A stretch of DNA of 64,000 nt from Dermacentor variabilis (Eukaryota; Arthropoda; Arachnida; Ixodida; Ixodidae): assembly GCF_050947875.1 (NCBI RefSeq), contig NC_134572.1, forward strand, positions 157,873,105 through 157,937,104. Reading direction: 5' to 3'. This document shows, piece by piece, positions 11,125 through 21,930 of the stretch. Made by a program: the position numbers and the translations under genes. Under the pieces are notes generated by a model. The model was not told the DNA's origin and ran no database searches. It saw nothing but the letters and a program-made list of their open reading frames with translations. Position 1 is the first letter of the stretch; each line of letters starts with the position of its first letter.

Positions 11125-11359
11125 ACACGTAGCTGGGAAACAATGTGCGAAACCACTAATGCAAAGCTTCGTGTATTGGGTGCTAGACCCACGACTGGAG
11201 GTACGGGCGCTGCAATCGTTTTTTTACAATTGGTTGGATTTCAATTGCAGGGCACTGTTCCTCGGCCGCAAACCGCCAGCATAACAATTGTTTCTTTCGC
11301 GGCAGGTTGGAATCAGTTGCCGAGAAAATCTCGATGCCAATCTGGCTCGACCGACGAAA

Positions 11360-11510
11360 TCGCTCGTGCATCCGAGCGCAAGCAGAAACTTATCGTGGAT
11401 CTGGCAGCCTGCCAAGCCGTCGTTCAATGACCTGCCAGGATTAACCACTGAGAAACATCGGGACCGCACGTTTCAGCTTCTCTGGTTAACGATCTGTACT
11501 AAGTGATTCG
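11360..11510 (+). repeat. Same repeat family, C-part in opposite orientation
   Basis: The plus strand encodes ASERKQKLIVDLAACQAVVQ and a stop, matching AAERNQLLRTDDPAASFNAVV and a stop at 14811-14876. The following bases (GGATTAACCACTGAGAAAC, CAGCTTCTCTGGTTAACGAT) match 14917-14975. Thus the copy at 11 kb is built of two pieces facing each other. Confidence 0.6.
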
Positions 11511-12930
11511 CATGTGATTTTTTTTAATTTTTGCGAGTTACACATAATTTAAGCCGTTGCATGAGGGAATTATACCTTCTTTAAAATGAAATAAAGTCAT
11601 AATAGCGAGAACTTTGTGGCGCAATGTTCTTTACGTAGGATATTGATTACATGATGAAAAGAGTCAATCAGCAAACAGCAAACTGGTAATTATTGCTGAA
11701 TAGAACGAAAGTAAGAGTAGATAAATCTTAGCGAAATATACTGGAGAGCTCTAAATGCAGTTAAAGTACTTTGAAATGCTACAGAAAAACGGTATTCTGT
11801 CTCCATGAGACAGCTAGTGGAATGATAGGGGATTATGCATGTGCCATTGGCCCACCCAATGTAGACACAGCATAAAAAAATGCTCTATCGCAACAAAAAA
11901 TGAAGACCTGAGCACGGTTATAAATTATTGAACTGGGAGGCTGTGGTCGCCAGCTACTGTAAAATTTAGTTCTGGTGAAATTTGAGCCTGGAACGAAGAG
12001 TGGCTTAAAAATTGAAAGATTTAAGAAAAAAACTGAATCATTTGGGGTTTAAAGCGAACGTTCCTTTCTTCATTCTCTAGAGTCACAAGTGATAAGCTGA
12101 TTTCTACTATGATAATAGTCGTGAATAACAGAATAGTTGACAATAATGGCAGAACATGCGACGAATAGTACTTTATGTAGAGTTGTTTATTACCTTCGGA
12201 GAATGATTTCTTTAATACCACACAGAAAAATACTTTTGCATATGCTTATCCTTTACAAAAGTCGCAACGTGGCTTTCACGAAACAGTTTGGAGAAATCGT
12301 TTTTGATTACACCTCGGTTATTAACGCGCACTGTTCTCCCTTTTTTGCATTTCTTCTAATATTTGCATGAGGCCGAAAAAAAATCTCGCCGTACTCCTTG
12401 TCAACGTTGTTTTATTAAGTGTTCGATTATATATGTTGGTCAACCGGCTTTTGTGGCCATAACGAGTGACCACTTTTCCAAAAGGTAAATTACTGAGAAA
12501 ACATTCATGTAATTCGTCGTTCCCATATGTGCGCCTGCAATGTGCAAAAAGTACGAAATGTACATCTACGCAAGAGACCGAATTCTTAGGTGTTGTGTAC
12601 ATATTGCAAGAAGCCTATGTAAGTCGTAAATATTCATCTTATCGATAAACGTTTATTCTTTATCTGTCAGCGAAAAAAATACCACAAGCGTACTTGTCGC
12701 ATGAAATCAGTGATCCAAATGCAGTGTGCATTCCATTTGTTGGTATTGAGAAATCATTTTTGGTGTTTTAATGGCATATCTAATGGTGGTAATGGAAGTG
12801 TGGCGCTAAAGCAGCCTATAAATGCATTTTTAGAAATAGGCAACACTCCCCTAAGAACGACACCGCGGTCAATACTGTCGTATACAGACGCCCGCCCCAC
12901 TATCTCTCGGAATCAGAATTACAACTCTGC
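11511..12930. other. AT-rich intergenic DNA
   Basis: I see no feature I can name. Short open frames here show no recognisable motif. Confidence 0.5.
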
Positions 12931-12934
12931 GTAT

Positions 12935-13639
12935 GACAGTAGATTTGTTCGTTCCTTTTATTGTGCAGATAGAAGGTGGCACGAGAAGGTCAGTAAAGAT
13001 TCTCCAAAAGCTCCAGGTGTGCTCCCAGAGATGACCTCCTTCTCATTCTCAAGTGAATGCAAGGTATACTCACCGCCATTTCTGAAAAATAGGTTTTGCT
13101 TGGAAGTGTGAGCTATTTAACCTCTGGATAACGCCAAGAAATATTTATTGCTATATCATGCACAGTACTGATAAGTTATTCAATGCAAACTAGAAACACT
13201 TCTTTGTTCAATTTGCTCTGACAACTTGTAGGGACAACATTTGAATCCTCACGCATTGTGTATGGCAGCGGTCGATTCACGTAGAGAGCACAATTTTAGA
13301 AACTGTAGTAAGAAAATAAACTGGCTTTTGTATGGAAGATCACAGTATTAACTTATAATAGGCGGTGTGAAGAGTAATTCGAGTCGCTGACATCGGGCGT
13401 GAAAGCCTGGCAGCACGACATTATTCAGTCATTTGTGTGCACATCAGCCGAAGCGTACTCGAAATGAAATATGGGAATTTGTCATTCATTAGCTTTTTCC
13501 TCTTTACGAATTAGTTAGATATGGCACTTAAAAAGAAAAATAAATAATTAGGAAATCTTAGAGAGAGAATTTTGTGGGTTTGACATAATTATTACCTAAT
13601 ATTGCTTCAAATGCTTCGTATTTAATCTGATGAACTCAG
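12935..13639 (+). promoter_or_regulatory. 5' flank of the IR pseudogene, homologous to the flank of the intact IR
   Basis: Blocks shared with 21205-21930 in the same order include a pyrimidine tract ending TTTATTGTGCAG (splice-acceptor-like), TCTCATTCT...GTGAAT, a CAATTTTAGA block, CTTATAATAGGC.GTGTGAA, and AAAAATAAATAA before the start. Function is inferred only from the shared order. Confidence 0.6.
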
Positions 13640-14122
13640 ATGTTTATCTTTAAGAAAAGACTTTTAACACTTTTGTGTTACTATTTGTCCTGCAAAGTAT
13701 TTCACGTGTTTGTGGCGCTGCACAAAATGCTACACCAAGTGCAAATCATCAACACTGGTTTGCCCCACATTTACAGGCATGATGTGGTATCAATCGCGCG
13801 TAGAAAGGATATTGGAATTCAAACAGCAGTTTATTGTTGCGCAAGCTGCCTTGGCCTTCAACGCGTGGGCGCTGCCTATGCCGACTTTCGAAGCATTCAT
13901 GTTCGGAAGGTTTTCGCGCATAAAGAAACATTTCACAAATCGGAACGCCATATTCACGAAGCAAGCCTTTTTTTTAAATGAAAACGTGCCTTCCAGATAA
14001 TGAGGATATCACCACTACCGTGCAGCAAACTGAACAGGCAGCTGAGCATACCAGTGCCTTTTGTAGGATTGCTAGCTGCTTCTAGCTTTGTTTCTTTCCT
14101 TGAATTACTAATTTCGAGGATG
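13640..14122 (+). pseudogene. Ionotropic receptor pseudogene with large internal deletion
   Basis: The first part aligns with residues about 30-86 of the intact receptor at 21931 (shared WALPMPTFEAF against WALPTPTFPEF, and GGAATTC.AACAGC at DNA level). Near 13905 the sequence jumps to the S2 end: HVRKVFAHKETFHKSERHIH against LVRKSFASKEAFHKLVRRIH. The counterpart of TM4 (CTTGAATTACTAATTTCGAGG) ends near 14110. About 1.26 kb equivalent is missing, which removes the S1 half, all three core membrane segments and much of S2. The two parts lie in different frames. Confidence 0.85.
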
Positions 14123-14369
14123 TTCTTCACATGTCATAGTTTCTCGTCGACTTGATAGTTTGGGATTACTGATCAACAAGTCCTAATGCTTCTCTTCGGT
14201 TACAGGCCAAGCTATTGTGCGTTTATGGTGATGTTTTATTACAGTGAAGCTGTATATGGCTAGCCTACTTGTCCGTCCGTCCGTCTGGACGTCTGCCAGT
14301 CGTCTGTACGGCGAAAACATCCTCCGGCAAACCCATGCGCATACACAAAACGAAAGAGAAAGTGAAGCA

Positions 14370-14610
14370 CGCGATTAGCTAACACCACCTAGATAGCACA
14401 AGGACTCTTCACTCTGTTCCATGACGTCACATTCCTGGCGAGAAATTTCCATTGACAAGGCAGGCGTGATGAAAGTGGTCACATCAAAATCACTGCTGGG
14501 TGCTCGGGAGGATGCCCGTTAGGTGCTATGGTACTCGGGCCAGGTAGCATGACGTCATGGATTGGAGTGAAAAGGCCTTGTGCTATCTACGTGGTGTTAG
14601 ATTAGCTGCG
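14370..14610. mobile_element. MITE-like terminal inverted repeat unit
   Basis: The left arm AGCTAACACCACCTAGATAG and right arm CTATCTACGTGGTGTTAG are inverted copies over about 55-60 bp each, around a ~120-bp middle. Both arms end inward at a TGACGTCA palindrome, a CRE-type core. There is no coding sequence. TSDs are not clear, so the class is unknown. Confidence 0.7.
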
Positions 14611-14678
14611 CCGGTAGTGACGTCGTTGCTCTCCGCCGCAGCCGAGTGCGCGCGCAGCAGTTTCTTTCTGGCTCCAAA

Positions 14679-14876
14679 ATGAGCAGGCCAAGCGTGATAC
14701 GTACTTCTTAGGAGCAGGTAGCTTTATATCAGCAACGCCGCGAACAGAACAAGCAAAGAGCTCGTCTGTGCCGTGCAGATCCTACAGCTCGTCCACAATG
14801 GCAGGCTCATGCAGCCGAGCGCAATCAGCTACTGCGTACCGATGATCCCGCAGCCTCGTTTAATGCCGTCGTTTAA
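14679..14876 (+). pseudogene. Short Arg-rich repeat-encoded peptide, copy 2
   Basis: The 65-codon frame begins MSRPSVIRTS, has a TAG at codon 11, then an Arg/Gln-rich stretch (YQQRREQNKQRARL) and ends FNAVV. It is homologous to the peptide at 10984-11124 and to the C-part at 11360. Confidence 0.5.
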
Positions 14877-15000
14877 ACTGTCGTCGTTTAAAGCCGTCGT
14901 TTAATGAACTGTCGGGATTATCCCAGTGATAAACGCCGTGGCAGCACATTCCAGCTTCGCTGGTTAGCCATCTGAACAGAATGCTCGGGCGGTGATTTTT

Positions 15001-15620
15001 TAAGCAGTAGATACAGGCTTAAAGGGAAAACGCGATTCTGTTGCCGCGCCCCGCGAAGCGTCAGTCCAGCCAGTGCGGCTGCAAGTTAAAACAATCCTGT
15101 AGGCGTAGTGAACCTCCAGGCATCTGGATGCGCGTGTTCTTGTCATTAGCGCCATTTGTTACAGTCGACAAGTTTGCATTCAAGAGAATTTCGCTGCATG
15201 TAGTTAAGAGTACTTCGCTTAAATTCACAGAGAGAGCGCTGTCTTTGCGCGTCTGCTTCTTTCTTAGTTCTTGTTCAGTCTCCCTTACCCAATCTATCAT
15301 AAATTCAAACCAACTAGCCCGTCAACGTGTTTTAACTAAATGAACCAGCACGATGTTACGCGTACAGATAAACATGAACACAAATCGCTCGATGACAGCG
15401 GAAACTGTCTGAGAAAACGGTGGAGTTAGGCATCGTGGCAGCAGCCGCGAGCCCATTGGCCTCCGTGCATCTGTCGCTTAAACGCGAACGAAATGTCGAA
15501 AGCATAGCACATACTAAGCTACAGGCACTACGCGCACTCTGCCCACATCGCGGGTTGTTATTGAAGTTGAGGCCCGTTCGGTGGCGCACTTTGGCCACGT
15601 CGCAGATTGCTTACAAAACA
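15001..15620. other. Moderately GC-rich DNA without a recognised gene
   Basis: Short frames on both strands overlap and show no motif. It lies between two repeats. Confidence 0.45.
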
Positions 15621-15639
15621 CACGAGCGCTAGCAACGCG

Positions 15640-15960
15640 TCCCTACAGCTTCTGCCGGGCGTGTGCTACGGCGCCCACGATTCACGTAGCCAATGCCATA
15701 GTTGACAGCGCAATGTCTCCACTCTGTACGGAGCGGCGGGTGAGGAGGACATTGAGACACCTGCCAGCCGCGGAGAAGAACGCCCCTCCTTCCTCGCCTG
15801 ACCTCCATTGCATCGCACGCCACCGGAGGGGGCGCGCATAAGGGAGGTGTTCCTCGCTTGCGCACGCGAGATTGCACCACGTTAGCCGGATACTTTCCCA
15901 CGCTTTCAAGGAACCGCACGGTGACCCCGGCAGAAGAACTGCATCTAGAGTGTCGATATA
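15640..15960. repeat. GC-rich repeat-like block
   Basis: This is CpG-rich sequence with segments such as GGCGGGTGAGGAGGACATTG and CACCGGAGGGGGCGCGCATA. I recall these as recurring in tick intergenic DNA, but this window holds one copy, so the repeat status is not shown here. Confidence 0.4.
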
Positions 15961-16040
15961 ATTGTTATCGCAATAAAAACCAAGTGCCCTTTTCCTCTGT
16001 GAAGCGGACTAACCAGCGAAGCTGTGTATGTGTGGCCCTT

Positions 16041-16262
16041 AATGGCGAAATTCACCTTCACTGCGGGTCCACTAGGTATCACACAACCTTCGGTATCGGT
16101 CCACGTACGGGGTGTGCTCAACGCCTGCATCACCTTCATCGCCGGTCGGTCCGGTATCGCACTAACTTCGGTATCGGCCCAGGTATGGGAATTGCTTAAC
16201 GCCGCCTGCTTCACATAGCCGCAGGTCGGCACGGCATTGCACTATCTTTTGCTTCGACCCAT
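16041..16262. repeat. Tandem repeat, unit about 80 bp, nearly three copies
   Basis: Units share GGTATCGCAC..CTTCGGTATCGG, GGTATGGG and GCTCAACGCC/GCTTAACGCC blocks. The third copy is degraded and partial. It accounts for a spurious minus-strand open frame at 15945-16232. Confidence 0.7.
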
Positions 16263-19200
16263 ATATGCAAGCATACTGTTACCACTTTCAGTAGTATTCA
16301 CTCTATTGTCTTGATTGTGTCGTCGTCACACTCTTAATCCTGCTATTATGGTCATTTTATCGTGCTAATCCTTTGACAATAATGGTCATTTTTTTGCTGT
16401 CATCAAATTGTCGTCCCACAATTGCCAATATCTTGACATTGTCATTGCATTGATTCGATTCCAGGATTGCCACCCTGGTGTAGTCACGTTATTGTGATCG
16501 CTCCTTCGTCGTCATCGTGACGCTGTCGTCACTGGTTCATTGTCACGCGTGGGTTTCACGTTCTGAAGAGGCGCAGTTTTATTTCGCACTGCAGATGCTT
16601 CCAGCAGGTTAGCGTGCTCTATACTGGTATTTGTTTGCTAAATAAAAGCAGTATTTATTGCAAACGACATTGATAGCCTTGGTTGAACGAATTCTCTCAG
16701 CTCACGGGACTGTGAATCTTTTTCGTCTATTGGCGAATATTTGCAGTTAGCCTGCCCGCTTCAGCCAGAACGAGTAGCGGTTTGAGACCATTCACACTGT
16801 TCACGGGATCTTGCTGTCGTCATAGATTTCCGCTGCCATACATGCCACCTAAGCAGCAGTTTTCAGGCGTATCCTAGACGGTCTTGTCGAATTGGCTTCG
16901 AACGCGCATGAATTCGCAATGTCAATACACAAAATGGTTCGAAATAAATAGGCAGATTTAGTCATCTCGACTTTTACTCGTCTCAGTGGTATTGCGATGT
17001 GCCAAAGGATTCAAACATGGAATGAATGAATGAATGAATTGATTAATTGATAGCTTTGGCACCTAGGGCTCCCCTCTGTTCGCAGGAGCTGATATGTCGA
17101 GACAATGAAAAATGGATCATTTACGTTTTCATATGAACGAAAGTATGACATCTTAGTGTAGGTTTGGCATTGGGTGGATTGTCTTCAGAAAGTATAAACC
17201 AACATATATGATGCATTTTCTTTCTCATCAAAGCTGTGACGCTTAAAATTGCATTTATAGTAATCTCACAAGTTATTAACCCATAGCTTATTGTCCATGC
17301 TGTCTGCGCCTTCAAGTCTGCTTCACGAAGTATGGAATAGCAATAATACTCTTTATATGAATGTATGTTTCTTCTTGTCCACTCTAGCGATCATTACTCT
17401 TGTTAATATTCTCTTGAACGTCATATACTTGTAAATTTACTTCTGTATAAGCTCGCTGGTCCTAACATATTCAGTGGGCGTAGATTCTGTGGTAACTAAA
17501 TGCGGTCCCTAAAGAAGATTACACTAGATTTTATATCTCATGCAGTAGAGGGGACGAACGCCAGTTTACAGAAATCATTTGTTGTTCGGGAAAATATGGG
17601 CGGTTTCTTCAAATGCAGAATGTGTGTCAGAACGTATTATCGCTTAGCCCTTAGAACGTTCGAAACAGCACTGGGTTACACAAGTTCGTTCTATGTTGCA
17701 TGCAAATATGTGGCTATTTCCAAGGAGAGTTTTCCTTCTCTATAATGAACAAAACATGATGGTGAACATTGATAAAGTCGTGGTCGCACTAAGCTTTTGT
17801 CGAAGGATATTAATCTCTTTCCCAATATGTCGCCATATACCAATGATTTTTTGCAATACTCCTTACTGATCGAAATGAGTGCTGACGGAGAAAAAAAAAT
17901 GGTTAAATATATGTTGTGCGAGTCAATAATATGGATGTTGGCTATGACGTGTAGGAAACGCCTCATATACTGCACAAGAGTAAACCAGCATTTCAGCACC
18001 ATGTCTTTCATATAGCCTAAGAAACCGCCTCTTCTCTGTGCCGAATAAAGCATTCTATTTTGGTGCTGTTGTGCGTAAAGAATAGAGTGTGCAGTGTTTT
18101 CTGTAGCTTGGACGGTGTCGTGTTGGCAACCTTATTTCAGGGAAGATAACCTGTGGGCTCCATTGATTCCAAACGTTTTAAAAAATGCCGCTTCGAAGGT
18201 CAAGGTGTCTGAAGGCTTACAAGCAACGGAGGAGCCACACTGCAGTGATGTCCGGTGTGGCTAGTTACGTCTAAGGGGCGATTGTATCTCACTTCTTAGC
18301 TCAGGAAAGAAATACTTCAATGTTTTCTTTCATTTTGGCATGACAACTGCGCCTGTACAATCATGCCATTGTTTAGGACTCTCACCACGCATGAAATTGT
18401 TGTCACAGACGTATGTGAATTGTGTTCACTCTGATCGCCAATTTGTCATCTCGGTGAACAAAATAATTCTTTAGAAGTGAAGACGAAAGAGAAAATCATA
18501 GGAACTCGGAAATATTTCTTGTGCAGTGGGCCATATTCCGAGAAATAATATGAAGAGCAAGGTATGGCTATAATGTACAAATAATAGTGTTGCCACATCC
18601 TTATTGTGACTAAAATGCTTCGAAATGTATGCCAAGCTCCAGAACTTCTAAATCAAACACCGCTGAGCCTTATAAGTAAATTCTGAAACCATTACACATC
18701 CTGAGCCATTTGATTTGGCATGGTCGTGAGTCTTTTTATGACTTCGCAAATGCTAAGATGTATTCAGTGCAATTGTTTCACAAAATAGAGCCGTTTCATA
18801 TCCTTTTCTTTCCATATATTGATACAAAAACGGGTAATCTTTTTATGGAACATGTGCAAGTACTTTACGGCAAAAATCAAACTTAACCTTTATTATTAAA
18901 ATTATTCGAAGCGAAAACGGCTAGACGCATTGCGTACATATGGTTATCAAATATGGCGCCTAATTGTTCACCTTAACGGGGAACCAGAAAAATAGAACAA
19001 GACAAGAAATTATGGCCTACCGACTAAGGTAAAACTACTCGAATCTAAAGGAATGTGTTGGTATTCTCCGGGTGACGAATAAGCAAGGTAACTTTTTTTA
19101 TAACTGTTGATAAGCATGTATGAAAGCGAAGAAGGGCTGTGGCGCAGGTTACATTTTCTCCTGTTATTTTTTATTCTTATTAGCTAAAAACTACGGTGAC

Positions 19201-21200
19201 GAACATTGCCGTCGGCTTTATCGCCACCGCACGAAAACTGTTGCGTGTCTATGACACAAAACTTCAATGCTAAAGCTGCACGACTCAACATCACGCCTTA
19301 TCACAGGGGTACATTAGAGTATGGAGTTGTTTATTACCTTCTTTTTTCTTTCTTTGCGGTCGCATTTACCCTGGCCAAACGGGTCGCTGTTTAAATACGG
19401 GATTGTTCGACCACATGCACTCGCAAGTAGGCAATCCGTACTCGCGTGTCGTACGCTTTGTTCAGAACACTACTGCGCTACAATCTTTAAAATTACAATA
19501 ATGATTTCCCAGAACTAAAATAAAGGAACGTGTTCTTTAAGTGCGCCTTCAATAGCTCTGCATGACTGAATTTTGAATAAAGAACCACCTTACAAATAGA
19601 CTATAAGATATCTCGTCTAGTACGCCTTGTTTGCTGTTTGTAAATGCGCTGAAAATAACGCCGTTGATGTGAAAGCGTGTCGGTTAAGGTGATAGTCCAT
19701 AAGTATCTATGTGCCTACCAATAAATTTACACGCGAGTCAGCCTTGTCCCATATATTTTTTTCCTCTTAATTCTGCCTTCGCCGTTTTCGCTGTCTCATT
19801 TAGATGCCCAACCAGTACCAACTTGCCGCAATGTCCATTCTGTTGCAGGAAGATTACGCGGATGAAAGGGCAAATCAGCAAAAAGCAGTGTGAAAATGCC
19901 GTCGAAGCAGTCATAGTCGATAAATCGTTTCTGTATGAATGGCGCTGGACAGTTGCATAGGTAAGGTAGTATGTGAACGACTGCTGACAAAATATGGTGC
20001 TCTGCCTGCGTGACACGGCAAGATATAAGATAAAAGAGAATTTTACAGCTAGTATTTGTCCAGTCAAAGCATTACTTTAGAAGGAACAATACAGAAACAT
20101 GTGCTCTTCTAAAGCGTAAAAATAAGAACCTCCTGAGGGTTGTAAAGAATCAATGTTGAACGCTGCGTTTTCCAATTCGAGAAAAAATTGGTTTCCACAA
20201 ACTCAATAAACAGAAAGAAAATATTCCTAAATATTGCTTGCTTTGTGAGGAAAATTACGAAATATTTAAGGTGGAAAATAGGAGTTCTTAGGTTCACACT
20301 GTGTCTGTGTGAAAAGTTGATTTACACAAGATTAGTGAAAAGATTAATGAAAAGTTCAATTACACAAGACAATAGTTGTGGTTTGGTAGCTCTTTATAAA
20401 ACCTACCGCGATTATTATCATTTCTGCAGTGTTTTAATCCCTGCTGTATACACAGGCTGATCCCTCGGACATTACACAATAATAATTTAATAGTCATTGC
20501 TTTGAGCATTCTAGTATTGATACAGATGACTAGGAACAGTTGCAAACAGCATTTGGGAACCACCTTGCAGAAGATATTGGTGATTGCATCTCACTTAATA
20601 ATGTGCACTGTTGTGTTTTGCTTTCAGGGAAATATTCCTATCATATTTCCGTGACACTGAAGCAAGTTCTCCGAATATGACATTAACTTAGTTTTAACAA
20701 TGAGCTGGATGCTACATTTTGGTCGATTACCTGTTTTTGACAAACGAGGCGAACACACCTCCTAGGGGTAATTTACGACGAAAATACACACCTAATTAAA
20801 TCGACAAATATTGGCTTTCGCAGTATGCAACTGGAATGAGAGCTGTCTTCTTGAGACAGACGAAATTCTAGGATTCTCTACACATATTTCAAGGCTAGTA
20901 TGAACGCCATAAATGTTCACCTCATCGGAAAACGTGTTCTTCCCTAGGTATCAGCGATAAATAGTGACAGCCACTTGGTCGCATCCGATGCTTAATGAAA
21001 ATGTAGTGTTTATTTCGTACATTTTCGTTCTGAGATTTTTGTTCTCACAAACACTTTTTGTCGTCAGATTGACCAGTTTAGTGATTGCTGTCTCCGTATG
21101 GAGCTGAAGCTGCCCAACAATAAGTAAGTGTAACGATTGAAGATTATCCACGCTATCATTCCAATCAATGCTGTTCAATATATGTGCGCGTAACGGAAAT
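16263..21200. other. Long AT-rich intergenic stretch
   Basis: It contains a (GAAT)n microsatellite at 17022-17040 and many short frames without motifs. Nothing else could be supported. Confidence 0.5.
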
Positions 21201-21238
21201 CTTCGCAATGTCAGTTGCCGCTTTGTGTGTGAGTAGGT

Positions 21239-21260
21239 TTTTTTCTATTTATTTTGCAGG
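21239..21260 (+). promoter_or_regulatory. Splice-acceptor-like tract upstream of the IR gene
   Basis: A pyrimidine tract ends TTTATTTTGCAG, and the equivalent site is kept at about 12946-12967 upstream of the pseudogene. It could mark a 5' untranslated exon. The coding frame itself needs no intron. Confidence 0.35.
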
Positions 21261-21930
21261 TAAACGGCTACGTGTAAAGGACGGAAAAGGTTCTTCAAAG
21301 CTCCAAATGAACTAATATAGGTTACCACAATCTCATTCTGCATTGAATATAGAATCTTTCCTCCATTCTATAAATGTAACGTTTTCCTTGTATATGCAAC
21401 TTGAATCGCTTCATAAATGCGTGAAGAAAATCGTCCCTCCCATGCGTTGCGCAATATTGACATGTCTACGATCACAAACTAGTATAGCAGTTTTCTGCAG
21501 TTTACTCGAGCAATTTTAGAGTCACTGATTCCTGCTTATGTGTCAGGTTCCCGTTGTAGAAATTGCAACAAGGGAAAAAACTGACATTTATCATAAACAT
21601 GTGAGCGCAGCAAAATTTTCTTATAATAGGCACTGTGAACAGTGATTTCAGCAGCCCACACAGTGCATGAAACGCTTGGCAATGCGATGTTAATCAGTCA
21701 TCTGTCTACAAATCATAGTTAGTTTAACGCGAGATAAGGTAAATGATCGTGTGACTACATTATTTGACATTATCTCAAGGAAATAATGAGATATAGCACC
21801 TAAGAATGAAAATAAATAAAATTTGAGTGAAGGTAGGCGGAACATTTTTGTCAGGTATAACGTAATTAGTACATTTCGCTTCGGAATGTTATCTCCTTTT
21901 TCTATCAGACGAAGCGCTCCATTTTAAGAA

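Larger units (their letters stand above)
14230..15000 (+). repeat. Composite repeat carrying a MITE-like unit and a peptide ORF
   Basis: It starts at ACAGTGAAGCTGTATATGGC, then a GTCCGTCC microsatellite, then the inverted-repeat unit 14370-14610, the Arg-rich peptide frame 14679-14876 and a 3' block shared with 11410-11500. The boundaries are approximate. Confidence 0.55.

Noticed and set aside
10975..11430. 151-codon plus-strand protein
   Set aside because: Most of it is antisense to the Arg-rich peptide and unrelated sequence. Only the last ~20 residues match the repeat family.
15945..16232. 95-codon minus-strand protein
   Set aside because: It is explained by the ~80-bp tandem repeat.
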